64,000 nt of DNA from Diplolepis rosae (GCA_030998225.1 JAPYXD010000403.1:2542001-2606000); one strand, 5' to 3'; shown: positions 33,025 through 43,258, counted from the first letter of the stretch. Program-made: numbers and translations. The notes: generated by a model not told the origin, from the sequence alone.

Positions 33025-34145
33025 CACCGAGAAAAATGGATTATGAACGGTAATAAAAAATATGATACCGGGTATAATCTTGGACTATTAACTATGAGAC
33101 AGCGATCTAGATTATTAAAACCATATTCTGCAGATGTTAACAAAAAGATAGTATCGGATAATATCTTGGATTATAAACTGAAACATACGAGATTTAACGC
33201 GTGCAAAACAAAAGAAAGATAGAGGGGAGAGCTTTGGCACTCAGATGAGGGGAGGTTTCAGTGGGAACACATACAAAAATATTATTATGATACGTTATTT
33301 AAGTACACAATGCTACACTATTTATAATCGCATACGCTTGAAAATAAATTTCAGAATTCGCTTTTGGGTTCGAACCTTCTAACTCTACCTATATCTGCAG
33401 TAACTAAACGCATTCCTAACGCCTAAAGCCTCTCGGCTATTCTCGCTTGCCATATTCCGAAATAAATGTCGCTTATAAGCCACTACTGAGTTGGGCAGAC
33501 TTGGATTCGAGTCTACGAAGCTATTCGGATAACGTCGGAAGCACTCGGACGACATTCTGAAACGAATTATACGAAAAACCGAGAATGAATGTTTTGATTT
33601 TTGCTGCTCGTCGCAAGGTTTCTGGCAAGTTCATATTCATAATATGGATTTTTCAAATATGCTTTCTAGGTTATACTATTCATTGTTCGACTTATTAAAT
33701 TTATTTTTAGAAAGCTTAGTAATCATAATATCATTTTTAGTACTCTTTATTTTTCGAATGGAGATTCATAATATTTGGTATTTAAAATACTAATTTTTCT
33801 TCTACATGTTTTAAAGACTGTTATGACTATATTGAATTTCGATGCCATAATATGAATAAATGTAATAAAACCTCGGGTTTGCTCATTTTAAAACACTATT
33901 GTACTAAACCTTCATTCAATCTTATCATTTACTCTAACGATAAGTTTCTCAGTGTAGGTTTATTATCTGCAGATGTTACGAATTATTTTCTGAAGATTAT
34001 AAGAATGTAACATCTGGAGATTATGTTTAGTAATATCTTTATATATTAGATAAAGATTATAGATCATACGCTTTAACATATTCTATGTTACCGAATACTA
34101 TCCTTACTTTTAATATCCAGGTTTTATGATCCGTTTTTCTCAGTG
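33025..34145 (+). mobile_element. 1121-bp inverted-repeat element, copy A
   Basis: The ends read CACCGAGAAAAA and TTTTTCTCAGTG. It is inserted in the last 154-bp satellite unit. The flanks TTCG and CGCTTAG rejoin to the satellite's TTCGCTTAG if a CG dinucleotide was duplicated. No credible protein is encoded; the frame at 32998-33222 starts in the satellite and runs into the element. A copy of exactly the same length lies at 40200-41320. Confidence 0.85.
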
Positions 34146-34218
34146 CGCTTAGATAAAAATTTCGGGTCCTTTTTAATAGCTCTAGTGATGCCCTAAAAAT
34201 TGACACCTTCAAAAAATA
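34146..34218 (+). repeat. 154-bp satellite, interrupted unit resumed
   Basis: It continues CGCTTAGATAAAAATTTCGGG and GACACCTTCAAAAAAT exactly where the unit broke at 33024, then changes to repeat A near 34218. Confidence 0.8.
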
Positions 34219-34310
34219 TAACCAGCCATATCCAACCAACATTGAGGAAACTAGACCATTTTTTGTTTTTTTGAAAAAAAGCTTTTTGAAAAATCAGAAA
34301 TTCTAATACT
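34218..34310 (+). repeat. Repeat A, left part before the G2 insertion
   Basis: The inverse complement matches 27664-27775, including GGATATGGCTGGTTA. It ends TACT, the 4-bp target duplication of G2. Confidence 0.75.
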
Positions 34311-34707
34311 TGAAGAAACATATCTCATTTCACTGGCTAGATAGTTTGGGTTGCTGATAGCGGCTACGACGGCAGAGTCAAAGCAGGGCTAATTTCTAAG
34401 AGCTGAGATGTAAACATCCGAATGGGTCCTCTAGGCTGATAACTAATTAAGGGGAGACTAATGAGGAATCGATGGAAGAAACTAAGGGTCATGGACACAC
34501 TCGGGAGCAGACTGTTGTAGAGCAAAGATCTTCTCTCGATCTGATGATGAATTAAACCTATTTGATTTATATTGATTTACATTAACTTGACTCGATAATG
34601 TACTCAGCCTTAAGCAAAAGATAATATATATTTTACGTGTATTCTTCTCAAGTGAATAAATTGTGAGTTCTACAATTAGTGGACACCTCAAATTATAAAT
34701 ACCTACA
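34311..34707 (+). repeat. G2 5' LTR
   Basis: 397 bp, from TGAAGAAACA to ACCTACA. A TATA-like AATATATATTTT lies near 34622 and AATAAA at about 34654, consistent with promoter and polyadenylation signals. Confidence 0.92.
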
Positions 34708-34806
34708 TATCAGAAGTGGGATACACACACGTGTTTTTACATTTTGAAGGATCAGTGCATTGTGACATTTGGATACATTGGTTTTGTGAAGTGTGCTCAC
34801 TTGATA

Positions 34807-35889
34807 ATGGATTACAGTTCTTCGCCGAGACATCGGTCTCGATCTAGTTTACGACGGGACCGAGAAGATTCGCACAAACGCAGGCGGAGAGAACATGGAC
34901 GTAGGAGAAGACGATCTAGGACCCGATCTATCGGTAGTTTGAGAACTTCGCCGGTGGACCGACATAGCTCCGAACGAAGCCGCGCGAGGAGCAGAGATAC
35001 CGATATTGCTCGTCTTGCAGAGGCTCTATCAGGTATAGTCAGTTCTAGTACTAAGAGAAGCAGCAATCAATTTTTGAACGAGAAATTCCTACCGGAATTT
35101 GATCCAGGGACGAAAATCTTATCAGCGGTGGAATGGATCGAAAAGATCAATGATTGTTCCGTGGTTTACGAATGGGATGACAAGGTAAAATTATATTTAT
35201 CGGGCTGTAAGCTTAGAGGGAATGCAAAGTTATGGTATGACGGGCTGACGCACTCCTTTTTGAATTGGGAAGTCTTTTCGCATGCATTGATAAAACAATT
35301 TCCAGGGGAGGAGAGTTTTGGACGTTTATTTAACGATGTAGCCGCATATAAAAGTAAGCCAGGGCAAGATCTGCAGGAGTATTGTTTTAACAAATTGCGG
35401 AGGATTAATAAATTAAAGTTAGATATTCCGGATAACCGGAAAGTTGATCTTATTGCTCACGATATTCATGACGAGGCTATTCGAACGACGATATTGACAG
35501 CTAAATTAAAAACGGTTGCGGAACTCAACGAAATGCTGAGTATTTTTGTTTCCCCAGCTTCAGGGAAATTTAAAGAAAATAGAGAGGGGAAAGAATTGAA
35601 AGATCAAAATGGATTTAGAGATATTAGGCAGGCAACCTCTAAACTTACGACCGCTCGAGAGTATACAAGCCGCGACGCGAAAACTATTAGACTATGCCAC
35701 AATTGCAAGAAGCCGGGTCATTTCAAACGTGATTGCCCAGAAGTAGTTGATAAAAGGGTCGGGGTTGCTGGAAATTCTGGTAATAATATTGAAAATATTG
35801 TTAAATGCACCTACTGCAATAAAAAGGGCCACGTTGAAGAGAAATGTTTTAAGAAACGCGATTATCAGGCTAAGGTAAAACAGAAATAG
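34807..35889 (+). CDS. G2 gag polyprotein
   Basis: Gag assembles the particle and packages RNA. The first ATG of the frame, at 34807, starts a striking Arg/Ser-rich segment of about 70 residues (SR and RRR runs), unusual for Gypsy gag. It is followed by a capsid-like domain around residues 85-245 (WIEKI, KLRGNAKLWYDG). Two intact zinc knuckles follow near residues 298 and 338 (CHNCKKPGHFKRDC and CTYCNKKGHVEEKC). It ends at TAG 35887-35889; the same frame remains open afterwards through the protease. The open frame could extend upstream to 34744 but without an ATG. Confidence 0.9.
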   Translation: MDYSSSPRHRSRSSLRRDREDSHKRRRREHGRRRRRSRTRSIGSLRTSPVDRHSSERSRARSRDTDIARLAEALSGIVSSSTKRSSNQFLNEKFLPEFDPGTKILSAVEWIEKINDCSVVYEWDDKVKLYLSGCKLRGNAKLWYDGLTHSFLNWEVFSHALIKQFPGEESFGRLFNDVAAYKSKPGQDLQEYCFNKLRRINKLKLDIPDNRKVDLIAHDIHDEAIRTTILTAKLKTVAELNEMLSIFVSPASGKFKENREGKELKDQNGFRDIRQATSKLTTAREYTSRDAKTIRLCHNCKKPGHFKRDCPEVVDKRVGVAGNSGNNIENIVKCTYCNKKGHVEEKCFKKRDYQAKVKQK

Positions 35890-36666
35890 CTAGAACTTAC
35901 GCCTCAAGCGTTGGCGGTTGATCAGGTTCAAGTGACAAGAATCGAAAAGCCAATTCGCATCTGTTTGATTAATGGTGTTGAGAAAGAATGTATGATCGAC
36001 ATGGGAAGTGAATGTTCACTTATTCAAGAAAAAGTTGCTCGCGAATTGCAGCTTGAACCTGAAAAGACTGACAACGCTATAGTGGCGTTTAATAAGACTG
36101 TAGGTCTGCCAATAGCTAAATCGAAAGTAAATGTTAGAATAGACGGAATCAAATTTGAAACGACAATTTACATTTTACCGAACGACCAACTTGGGAATGA
36201 AATATTATTAGGGCGCGAAATGCTTGCTTTGCCAGGGGTGCAAGCAGTATCTAACTCGTCAGGGATCAAATTTATAAACAAATCCGAAAATATAAATAAA
36301 GAACTCGAAGTTAATCTTATTACGCGAGAAATGAAACCGCTGGGAAACGACGTAGTATTATGCGAAGATATTTCGTACAATGATAAACATCGGTTGTTAA
36401 ATTTATTAAATAGCTATCGACGGAATGTCGCTATCAGCACAAGCGAATTAAGTTGCGCCGACGTGCCAGGGATGCAAATAGAGCTCACTAGCTCGAACCC
36501 AGTCGTTTATCCACCATATAGGTTAGCTAGATTCGAGCGAGAAAAGGTCAAAGAAATAATTTCAGAATTAGAGTCTAGCGGAATCATTAGGGAAAGTTCG
36601 TCACCCTATGCTAGTCCCATAGTACTAACCAAGAAAAAAAAATGGGGATTATCGAATGTGCGTTGA
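35890..36666 (+). CDS. G2 pol, protease and RT N-terminus
   Basis: This continues in the gag frame directly after the TAG, so Pol would be made by readthrough of a stop followed by CTAG. The protease active-site loop is MIDMGSECSLI, with the catalytic Asp at 35998-36000 and Met where Thr or Ser is usual. The second hallmark is ILLGREML near 36208. The RT fingers start follows (YPPYRLARFEREKVKEII, then SPYASPIVLTKKK). The frame ends at 36666 because the A9 run at 36634-36642 puts the rest of RT in another frame. Confidence 0.85.
   Translation, partial: LELTPQALAVDQVQVTRIEKPIRICLINGVEKECMIDMGSECSLIQEKVARELQLEPEKTDNAIVAFNKTVGLPIAKSKVNVRIDGIKFETTIYILPNDQLGNEILLGREMLALPGVQAVSNSSGIKFINKSENINKELEVNLITREMKPLGNDVVLCEDISYNDKHRLLNLLNSYRRNVAISTSELSCADVPGMQIELTSSNPVVYPPYRLARFEREKVKEIISELESSGIIRESSSPYASPIVLTKKKKWGLSNVR
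36634..36642 (+). other. A9 run at the G2 pol frameshift
   Basis: Nine consecutive A separate the two pol frames. Removing one A would join them. Possible causes are a mutation, an assembly error or slippage. Confidence 0.8.
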
Positions 36667-39013
36667 TTATAGAGCTTTAAATAAAATTACAAAACGTATG
36701 AAATACCCGTTACCCATCATAGATGATCAAATTGATTGCTTAGGTGAGAAGAAATATTTTATTTCTCTCGATCTAAAAACTGGCTTCCATCAAATCCCTT
36801 TACATCCCGACGCTATTGAAAAATCTGCATTTGTGACCCCTGATGGACATTACGAATACTTACGTGTCGCATTCGGTTTGGTAAATGCACCTGAATACTT
36901 CCAAAAAAGAATGATTTCGATTTTTAAAGACATCGATGTCAACATTTACATTGACGATATACTTATTGCCGTTAATTCTATTAACGAGGGATTTGAACAG
37001 CTAGAAAGGGTACTGGAGGTATTAAAAAACAAAAACTTATCAATAAATATTTCTAAATGCAGTTTCTTCCGAAAGAAAATAGACTATCTAGGCCGGGAAA
37101 TATCTGCGGACGGGGTACGCCCTGGTCAGCATAAAATCGACGCGCTGATGAAGGCTGGGTTACCAAGGAACGTAAAACAGGTACGACAGTTTCTTGGTTT
37201 AGCTGGATTTTTCCGAAAATTTATTAAAGATTTTGCAAAAAAGGTGGCACCTCTAACTAACCTTTTACGTAAAAATGTTCCGTGGAAATGGAAACAGGAA
37301 CAAGAAAATGCGGTTAGAGAAATAAAAGAAATCTTATCATCACGACCAATTTTGACGATTTTTGACCCAAGTCTCGAAACGGAAGTGCATACTGATGCAA
37401 GTTCCATCGGGTTAGGAGGAATGCTCATCCAAAAAGCTGGAAGCATGAAGCACGTAGTAGCTTATTATAGTCGGAAAACGTCACCGGAGGAACAAAGGTA
37501 TCATTCATATGATCTAGAAACACTTGCAGTCGTGGAAGCGTTGAAGAAATTTCGGGTATATGTATTGGGTATCAAGTTCACTGTGGTGACCGATTGTAGT
37601 GCTATTCGAGCGACGGCTTCAAAGAAAGACCTCCATGCGAGAGTAGCTCGGTGGTGGGTCTATTTACAAGACTTTAATTTCGATGTCGTTTATCGTCCTG
37701 GCACTCAAGCCTCACATGTAGATTATTTAAGCCGAAATCCAATTCAATGTTTAGCTGTTGATATCACGTCTCTCGAATGGATCAAAGTCGCACAATTACA
37801 AGATGATGAAATCAAATTAATTAAAGACATACTGGGTTCAGGCGATGTTCAGTCTAACGTAAAACAATACTTTGAACGATATGATTTGAAAGGTGGGGTA
37901 GTTTTCCGTAGGACACAGGCAGGGAATAAGTGGCTCGTTCCAAAAGAAGCTCGATGGAACGTGGTTAAAATGTGTCACGACGATCAAGGTTATTTTGCTT
38001 TGGAAAAAACTCTAGAGAAAATCAAAGAGAATTACTGGTTCAAGGGAATGCGGAAGTTCGTAGCCAAATATGTTAACGCATGCTTAAACTGTTTATATTA
38101 TAAATCCGCATCTGGGAAAAAGCCTGGGTTTTTACACCCCATTGAGAAAGTTGCCATCCCATTTCACACGTTACATCTAGATCATATAGGACCATTCAAA
38201 CGCAGTGTTCACAAAAATACTCAGATTTTAACCATCGTGGATGGATTTACAAAATTTTGTATTCTTGAACCAGTGCGGGATACAAAAGCAAAATACGTCA
38301 TTAAGGCATTATTGACCGTGTTTGCTGTGTTCGGGGTACCCACCCGCATAATATCAGATCGTGGAACTGCCTTTACTTCACATACGTTTGGGAATATGTG
38401 CAAAGAATACGGCATAAAACATGTATTAAATGCAGTAGCTACACCGAGGGCTAATGGCCAATGCGAGAGAATTAATAGAACTGTACTCGATGCTCTGGCG
38501 ACCACTTGTGCCGGCGAAGCTGAAGACACCTGGGGTCAGAACGTAAAGAAGGTACAAAGTGCCATAAATAGCACTACGAACCGGAGCACACGGAATACTC
38601 CAGCCAAACTTTTATTCGGATTTAAGCCACGAAGTATGGCCGATGCGGCGTTAGTATCTGCAATCCAGGAAACTTTGGATCAAGTTAGCCTACAGGAAGT
38701 TCGTAAAATAGCTAAAATCAATATCGACGATGAGCAAAAGAAGCAAAAAAGAGCTTTTGATGCGAAAAGGTTTAAGCCTCCTGAATATCGAGTAGGCGAT
38801 GTTGTTATGGTGGATTCAAAATCAGCACCAGCGACTGGAGACAGCCGGAAACTAAATGCCAAGGCTAAGGGGCCATTCAAGGTCAGAGCGGTATTGCCGA
38901 ATGACCGCTATGAGATCGAGGATCTTCGTGACATGAAGAAGACTCCGGGCCAGCGAACGGTGGCGGCAGTGGACCAGCTTACTCCCTGGGTCATTTTTGA
39001 TGCTACGGCGTAA
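36656..39013 (+). CDS. G2 pol, reverse transcriptase, RNase H, integrase
   Basis: 785 codons. RT: CVDYRALNKITK at the start, LDLKTGFHQI near residue 37 and catalytic YIDD at residues 98-101. RNase H: HTDASSIGLGG (Asp), YDLETLAVVEAL (Glu) and VVTDCSAI (Asp). Integrase: zinc module with CHDDQGY, in which the second His position (residue 446) is Tyr, then CLNC; catalytic residues Asp509 (LDHIG), Asp568 (ISDRG) and Glu604 (CERINR), giving a D,D35E spacing; C-terminal GPFKV module. The listed start is only where the shifted frame opens; in an intact copy this is one polyprotein with 35890-36666. No chromodomain or env is visible. Confidence 0.92.
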   Translation: MCVDYRALNKITKRMKYPLPIIDDQIDCLGEKKYFISLDLKTGFHQIPLHPDAIEKSAFVTPDGHYEYLRVAFGLVNAPEYFQKRMISIFKDIDVNIYIDDILIAVNSINEGFEQLERVLEVLKNKNLSINISKCSFFRKKIDYLGREISADGVRPGQHKIDALMKAGLPRNVKQVRQFLGLAGFFRKFIKDFAKKVAPLTNLLRKNVPWKWKQEQENAVREIKEILSSRPILTIFDPSLETEVHTDASSIGLGGMLIQKAGSMKHVVAYYSRKTSPEEQRYHSYDLETLAVVEALKKFRVYVLGIKFTVVTDCSAIRATASKKDLHARVARWWVYLQDFNFDVVYRPGTQASHVDYLSRNPIQCLAVDITSLEWIKVAQLQDDEIKLIKDILGSGDVQSNVKQYFERYDLKGGVVFRRTQAGNKWLVPKEARWNVVKMCHDDQGYFALEKTLEKIKENYWFKGMRKFVAKYVNACLNCLYYKSASGKKPGFLHPIEKVAIPFHTLHLDHIGPFKRSVHKNTQILTIVDGFTKFCILEPVRDTKAKYVIKALLTVFAVFGVPTRIISDRGTAFTSHTFGNMCKEYGIKHVLNAVATPRANGQCERINRTVLDALATTCAGEAEDTWGQNVKKVQSAINSTTNRSTRNTPAKLLFGFKPRSMADAALVSAIQETLDQVSLQEVRKIAKINIDDEQKKQKRAFDAKRFKPPEYRVGDVVMVDSKSAPATGDSRKLNAKAKGPFKVRAVLPNDRYEIEDLRDMKKTPGQRTVAAVDQLTPWVIFDATA

Positions 39014-39660
39014 AACTGGTAAGGTTGCATTATATTGTTTTGTAGATAGAAGGTTTCTAAAACCTGAGCCGAGTCAGAAGTTTTAGAGTTTGCTTATAGT
39101 CAAGTGAAGCATAAGCTTAACTTCTGGCGTAGGCTGGATTTTTTTTTTAATGGGGCCGCGAGTCGGAAACACTGGCGTTGTTTCCCTTGGTCAGGGTACA
39201 CGTGGGCTTTGTTTTCGGCGTAGGTCCAGACCAACGGTCGGAGTCAGTAATTTACAGTAAAACCTGACAGTAGTCAGGTACTGCAAGGTAATATTTGATG
39301 AATGATAGTAATCAAATAGTCTGATGAATGATAGTAATCATATGAGAATCGTTGACGAATGATAGTAGTCAAGTAAAAAGAAAAAAAAAAAACGTTGATA
39401 AACTACTGACATAGACCGGAGACCATCGAACTTCTTCCCACTGTTCCTTCCAACACCTACCATGACAATGGCAGTGAGACAATGGGGCTTGAAAGTTAAA
39501 ACTGATCACTTTAACAATAGAGCAATCATTGGACCATAATCATTGTTAACCTAACAAATCTAACCCTTAGTAACAAACTCATTTTCTTATGATACGTTTC
39601 AGAAAACGGACAAATTCTTCCATACGTCGAGGACGACGTAAAAATTCAGGAAAGGCCGAA
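39014..39660 (+). other. G2 3' untranslated region with short tandem repeats
   Basis: Non-coding. At 39296-39380 the phrase GATGAATGATAGTAATCA recurs about three times with a period near 30 bp. The sequence just before the LTR (AGGAAAGGCCGAA, 39648-39660) is purine-rich and may serve as the polypurine tract. Confidence 0.5.
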
Positions 39661-40057
39661 TGAAGAAACATATCTCATTTCACTGGCTAGATAGTTTGGG
39701 TTGCTGATAGCGGCTACGACGGCAGAGTCAAAGCAGGGCTAATTTCTAAGAGCTGAGATGTAAACATCCGAATGGGTCCTCTAGGCTGATAACTAATTAA
39801 GGGGAGACTAATGAGGAATCGATGGAAGAAACTAAGGGTCATGGACACACTCGGGAGCAGACTGTTGTAGAGCAAAGATCTTCTCTCGATCTGATGATGA
39901 ATTAAACCTATTTGATTTATATTGATTTACATTAACTTGACTCGATAATGTACTCAGCCTTAAGCAAAAGATAATATATATTTTACGTGTATTCTTCTCA
40001 AGTGAATAAATTGTGAGTTCTACAATTAGTGGACACCTCAAATTATAAATACCTACA
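39661..40057 (+). repeat. G2 3' LTR
   Basis: Same 397 bases as the 5' LTR by eye, ending ACCTACA before the TACT duplication. Confidence 0.92.
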
Positions 40058-40199
40058 TACTGGTTTTTGATAGTGCTCATAAATCTCTACAAATTATCTT
40101 CATAACATTCTTTGATTAAACCAAAATTAAAAATGTCACAGCATATTAAAACTTGAAAAAAGTCAATATTAAAATTCCATTTTACAGTTAAATTATACG
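40058..40199 (+). repeat. Repeat A, right part after the G2 insertion
   Basis: Inverse complement of about 27545-27670 (GGTTTTTGATAGTGCTCATA, CAGTTAAATTATACG). It is interrupted at 40199 by the 1121-bp element, copy B. Confidence 0.8.
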
Positions 40200-41320
40200 C
40201 ACTGAGAAAAATGGATTGTAAACGGTAATGAAAAATATGTTACCGGGTATAATCTAGGACTATTAACTATGGGACAGCGATCTAGATTAATAAAACCATA
40301 ATCTGTAGATGTTAAAAAAAAGATAGTATCGGATAATATCTTGGATTATAAACTGAAACATACCAGATTTAACGCGTGCAAAACAAAAGAAGGATAGAGG
40401 GTACAGCTTTGGCACTCAGAAGAGAGGAGGTTTTAGTGGGAACACATACACAAATATTATTATGATACCTTATTTAAGTACACAATGCTAAATTATTTAT
40501 AATCGCATACGCTTGAAAATAAATTTCAGAATTCGCTTTTAGGTTCGAATCCTCTAACTTTACCTATATCTACAGTAACTAAACGCATTCCTAACGCCTA
40601 AAGCCTCTCGGCTATTCTCGCTTGCCATATTCCGAAATAAATGTCGCTTATAAGCCACTACTGAGTTGAGCAGACTTGGATTCGTGTCTACGAAGCTATT
40701 CGGATAACGTCGGAAGCACTCGGACGACATTCTGAAACGAATTATACGAAAAACCGAGAATGAATGTTTTGATTTTTGCTGCTCGTCGCAAGGTTTCTGG
40801 CAAGTTCATATTCATAATATGAGTTTTTCAAATATGGTTTCTAGGTTATAATATTCATTGCTCGACTTATTAAATTTATTTTTAGAAAACGTAGTAATTA
40901 TAATATCATTTTTAGTACTCTTTATTTTTCGAATGGAGATTCATAATATTTGGTATTTAAAATACTAATTTTTCTTCTACATGTTTTAAAGACTGTTATG
41001 ACTATATTGAATTTCGATGCCATAATATGAATAAATGTAATAAAACCTCGGGTTTCCTCATTTTAAAACACTATTGTACTAAACCTTCATTCAATCTTAT
41101 CATTTACTCTAACGATAAGTTTCTCAGTGTAGGTTTATTATTTTCAGATGTTACGAATTTTTTTCTAAAGATTATAAGAATGTAATATCTGGTGATTATG
41201 TTTAGTAATATCTTTATATATTAGATAAAGATTATAGATCATACGCTTTAACATATTTTATGTTACCGAATACTATGCTTACTTTTAACATCCAGGTTTT
41301 ATGATACGTTTTTCTCAGTG
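40200..41320 (+). mobile_element. 1121-bp inverted-repeat element, copy B
   Basis: The ends read CACTGAGAAAAA and TTTTTCTCAGTG. It has the same length and orientation as copy A, with scattered substitutions. It is inserted in repeat A, whose uninterrupted copy (27545 region, reverse complement TTATACGAGATACG) suggests duplication of CG, with the right copy now CC. Confidence 0.85.
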
Positions 41321-41945
41321 CCAGATATGAAAAAAAGTTATACAAAATTATTTTCTACATTAAGATCTAAAAATTTGAATTGAAACATTTTTTCATAAGA
41401 TGTATATTTTTCTTTTTAATGTAAATAATACTATTGAAAATCCAAAATTCAATTTTTTTTTACAATAATATCTGAAATGCGAAAAAACGTAAAGAATGCA
41501 AAGATGCTCGTTTTAAAAAGATCTGCAATTTTTCGTCCCACGCAGTTTCGGATAAAACAAATATTTTTCGTTTTAATTCCAAAAATACTATTAAAATTAA
41601 AAATTCTATTTTTTAGACAAAATATGTGAGATAGAAAAAAAACGTTCAAATGGAAAATTATTGGCCTAAATGAGGTCTACAAATTCTCCTCAAGACACTT
41701 CTCGACAGAATGTATATTTTATGTTTTGATTATAAGAAACACTATTGAAAAAATTCCATTTTTTAGCCAAACTATGTGATATGTTTATTAAAAAGTTACT
41801 GAAATCTATGCAGAAAATCGAGCGGAAACGCGAGTGTCATGGTGAGAATGTGTTCTTTATTAATGCCGATAGAGTCATAAGTGAATTGAATTTTGACAAT
41901 GTTTGTTGGTTGTGACTAATTTACAAACTTGTCCTTACTTTTTCA
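41321..41945 (+). repeat. Repeat A, degenerate sub-repeats
   Basis: After the insertion, repeat A continues as three degenerate sub-units sharing ATACTATTGAAAA, AATTCTATTTTTTAG and CAAAATATGTGA. A similar unit occurs at 59700-59835. No coding signal. Confidence 0.65.
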
Positions 41946-42364
41946 ACACCAATTACATATCCCAAATGGAAAATAGAATAAAAATAAATAAATGGAATTA
42001 AATAGAAGGGAAGTGGTGGGAAAAACCGACACAGCGCGCTTGATTATGAGTGCACTCATATGGGCGCGTGGTGGGAGCCACCAACTACCACGTTCTGGGC
42101 TCACTGGTATGCGATGCAACGTTGCCAGATGTGCAAGAAGCCGTTCTTTAAGTGTCGATTCTCGGTTTTCGTCTCTTTCCCCCTGCCAGCTGCCCCCCAC
42201 TCTTTTGCTAACTTCGATTCTGATATTGAGTGTGATTTAGAGTTTTTAATTAATTTATAATTATAAAAATACTTTTATGTTCCTGCGGCGCGTAATCTCG
42301 TTTTATCACTACAGTTAAGAGTAGCGCAATTATGTGTATTGCGCTACAGATAAATGAAATGTAA
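41946..42364. other. GC-richer stretch, unidentified
   Basis: 41995-42330 is noticeably less AT-rich than its neighbours and has overlapping open frames on both strands, none with recognisable features. A short hairpin GTAGCGCAAT/ATTGCGCTAC lies at 42321-42350. Could be an old element fragment. Confidence 0.3.
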
Positions 42365-42808
42365 AATTTGAACTGCGCATGTGCCTATAGCCATACAGCG
42401 GAGCACAATCTTCTTCTTCTTCTTATTCTTCTTCTTCTTCGTACAGCGTTAGCACCCTACTGACAAAGCCTTGTACAGCTCCATTACAACACGCCACTAC
42501 TACACAAGATCGATAAAATCAAAATGACCGGGACTAGTCGCGAAATATCAAGTGTAGTGACTAGCGCCGCAAACAACTACAATACTAGATTAGATTGGAG
42601 TGTACGCTTAAAAACTCGTATACGCACCGAAGTCACATAAAATAGATTACGTGTCAATGCACACAATTCGGGAAATTACGAGACTCGCGACAATGCTCGC
42701 AGGACTGATCGCGCCTCGGCTTCGTCTCGGCTTCGATTTCCTGCGAGCATTGTCGCTCATCGCGTAATAACCCTCATTGTGTGCCTAGGCATGTAATATA
42801 CTATTGTT
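42365..42808 (+). repeat. GC-rich dispersed repeat D, copy 1
   Basis: It matches 51532-52025 over nearly its whole length: GAACTGCGCAT, a TTC-rich run, GTACAGCGTTAGCACC, ACTACACAAGATCGATAAAA and GACTAGCGCCGC. It then ends in a long palindrome between AATGCACACAATTCGGG and CATTGTGTGCCTAGGCA. It ends AATATACTATT. Confidence 0.8.
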
Positions 42809-43258
42809 TGAAAAAAGCAATTTTATAATCATTTCTGAAAAATTTGCTGATATTTTTGTCATATTGCCCATAGTATGGATAAAAATATTAGTATTCATTT
42901 TTTTTAAAAATTAGACCAAAAAATACAAGTCGTTTAGAAAAACATTTAAATTGAAATTTCGATCTTTTCCGAATAAAAAATTTTGCATTATAACTGTTCT
43001 TGTATGTGGCCAAGTTTTACCGGAAAAAGAAAAAATCATAATGGTGCGAATGATTCGTAGAATTGAAAAATTGAGCCTTTCAACAGTATAAGGGCATAAA
43101 ATTATTTATTATAAAAGGGATTTGTTAAAAAACAAATTGGTTATTTATATAACAAAAAATACACCAACTTTTTGAGAATCAATAAAAAAAGGGAGAAAAA
43201 GGAGAAAACATACCTCAGGAGTTTTTTTTACGAAAACATAGAAAATGAGGTTAATATA
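42809..43258. other. No gene recognised
   Basis: AT-rich sequence between repeat D and a mariner element. Nothing recognisable. Confidence 0.4.

Larger units (their letters stand above)
34311..40057 (+). mobile_element. G2: near-intact Gypsy LTR element
   Basis: A plus-strand Ty3/Gypsy element of 5747 bp with 397-bp LTRs that look identical base for base. It is flanked by a TACT duplication (34307-34310, 40058-40061). The order is gag, protease, reverse transcriptase, RNase H, integrase, with no env. The target is repeat A, whose uninterrupted copy near 27665 confirms the duplication. LTR identity points to a recent insertion. The coding region has one in-frame TAG between gag and pol and one single-base shift at a run of nine A. 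Confidence 0.95.

Noticed and set aside
32998..33222. Plus-strand frame of 74 codons
   Set aside because: It starts in the satellite and runs into the 1121-bp element. The equivalent frame in copy B is not preserved, so it is not a gene.
34812..35393. Minus-strand frames opposite G2 gag
   Set aside because: Antisense to a well-supported gag with zinc knuckles; Leu/Arg-rich composition follows from the Arg/Ser-rich sense strand.
37126..38880. Minus-strand frames opposite G2 pol
   Set aside because: Antisense shadows of RT, RNase H and integrase.
34311..40057. G2 as an infectious retrovirus
   Set aside because: No envelope-type ORF, signal peptide or membrane segment lies between integrase and the 3' LTR.
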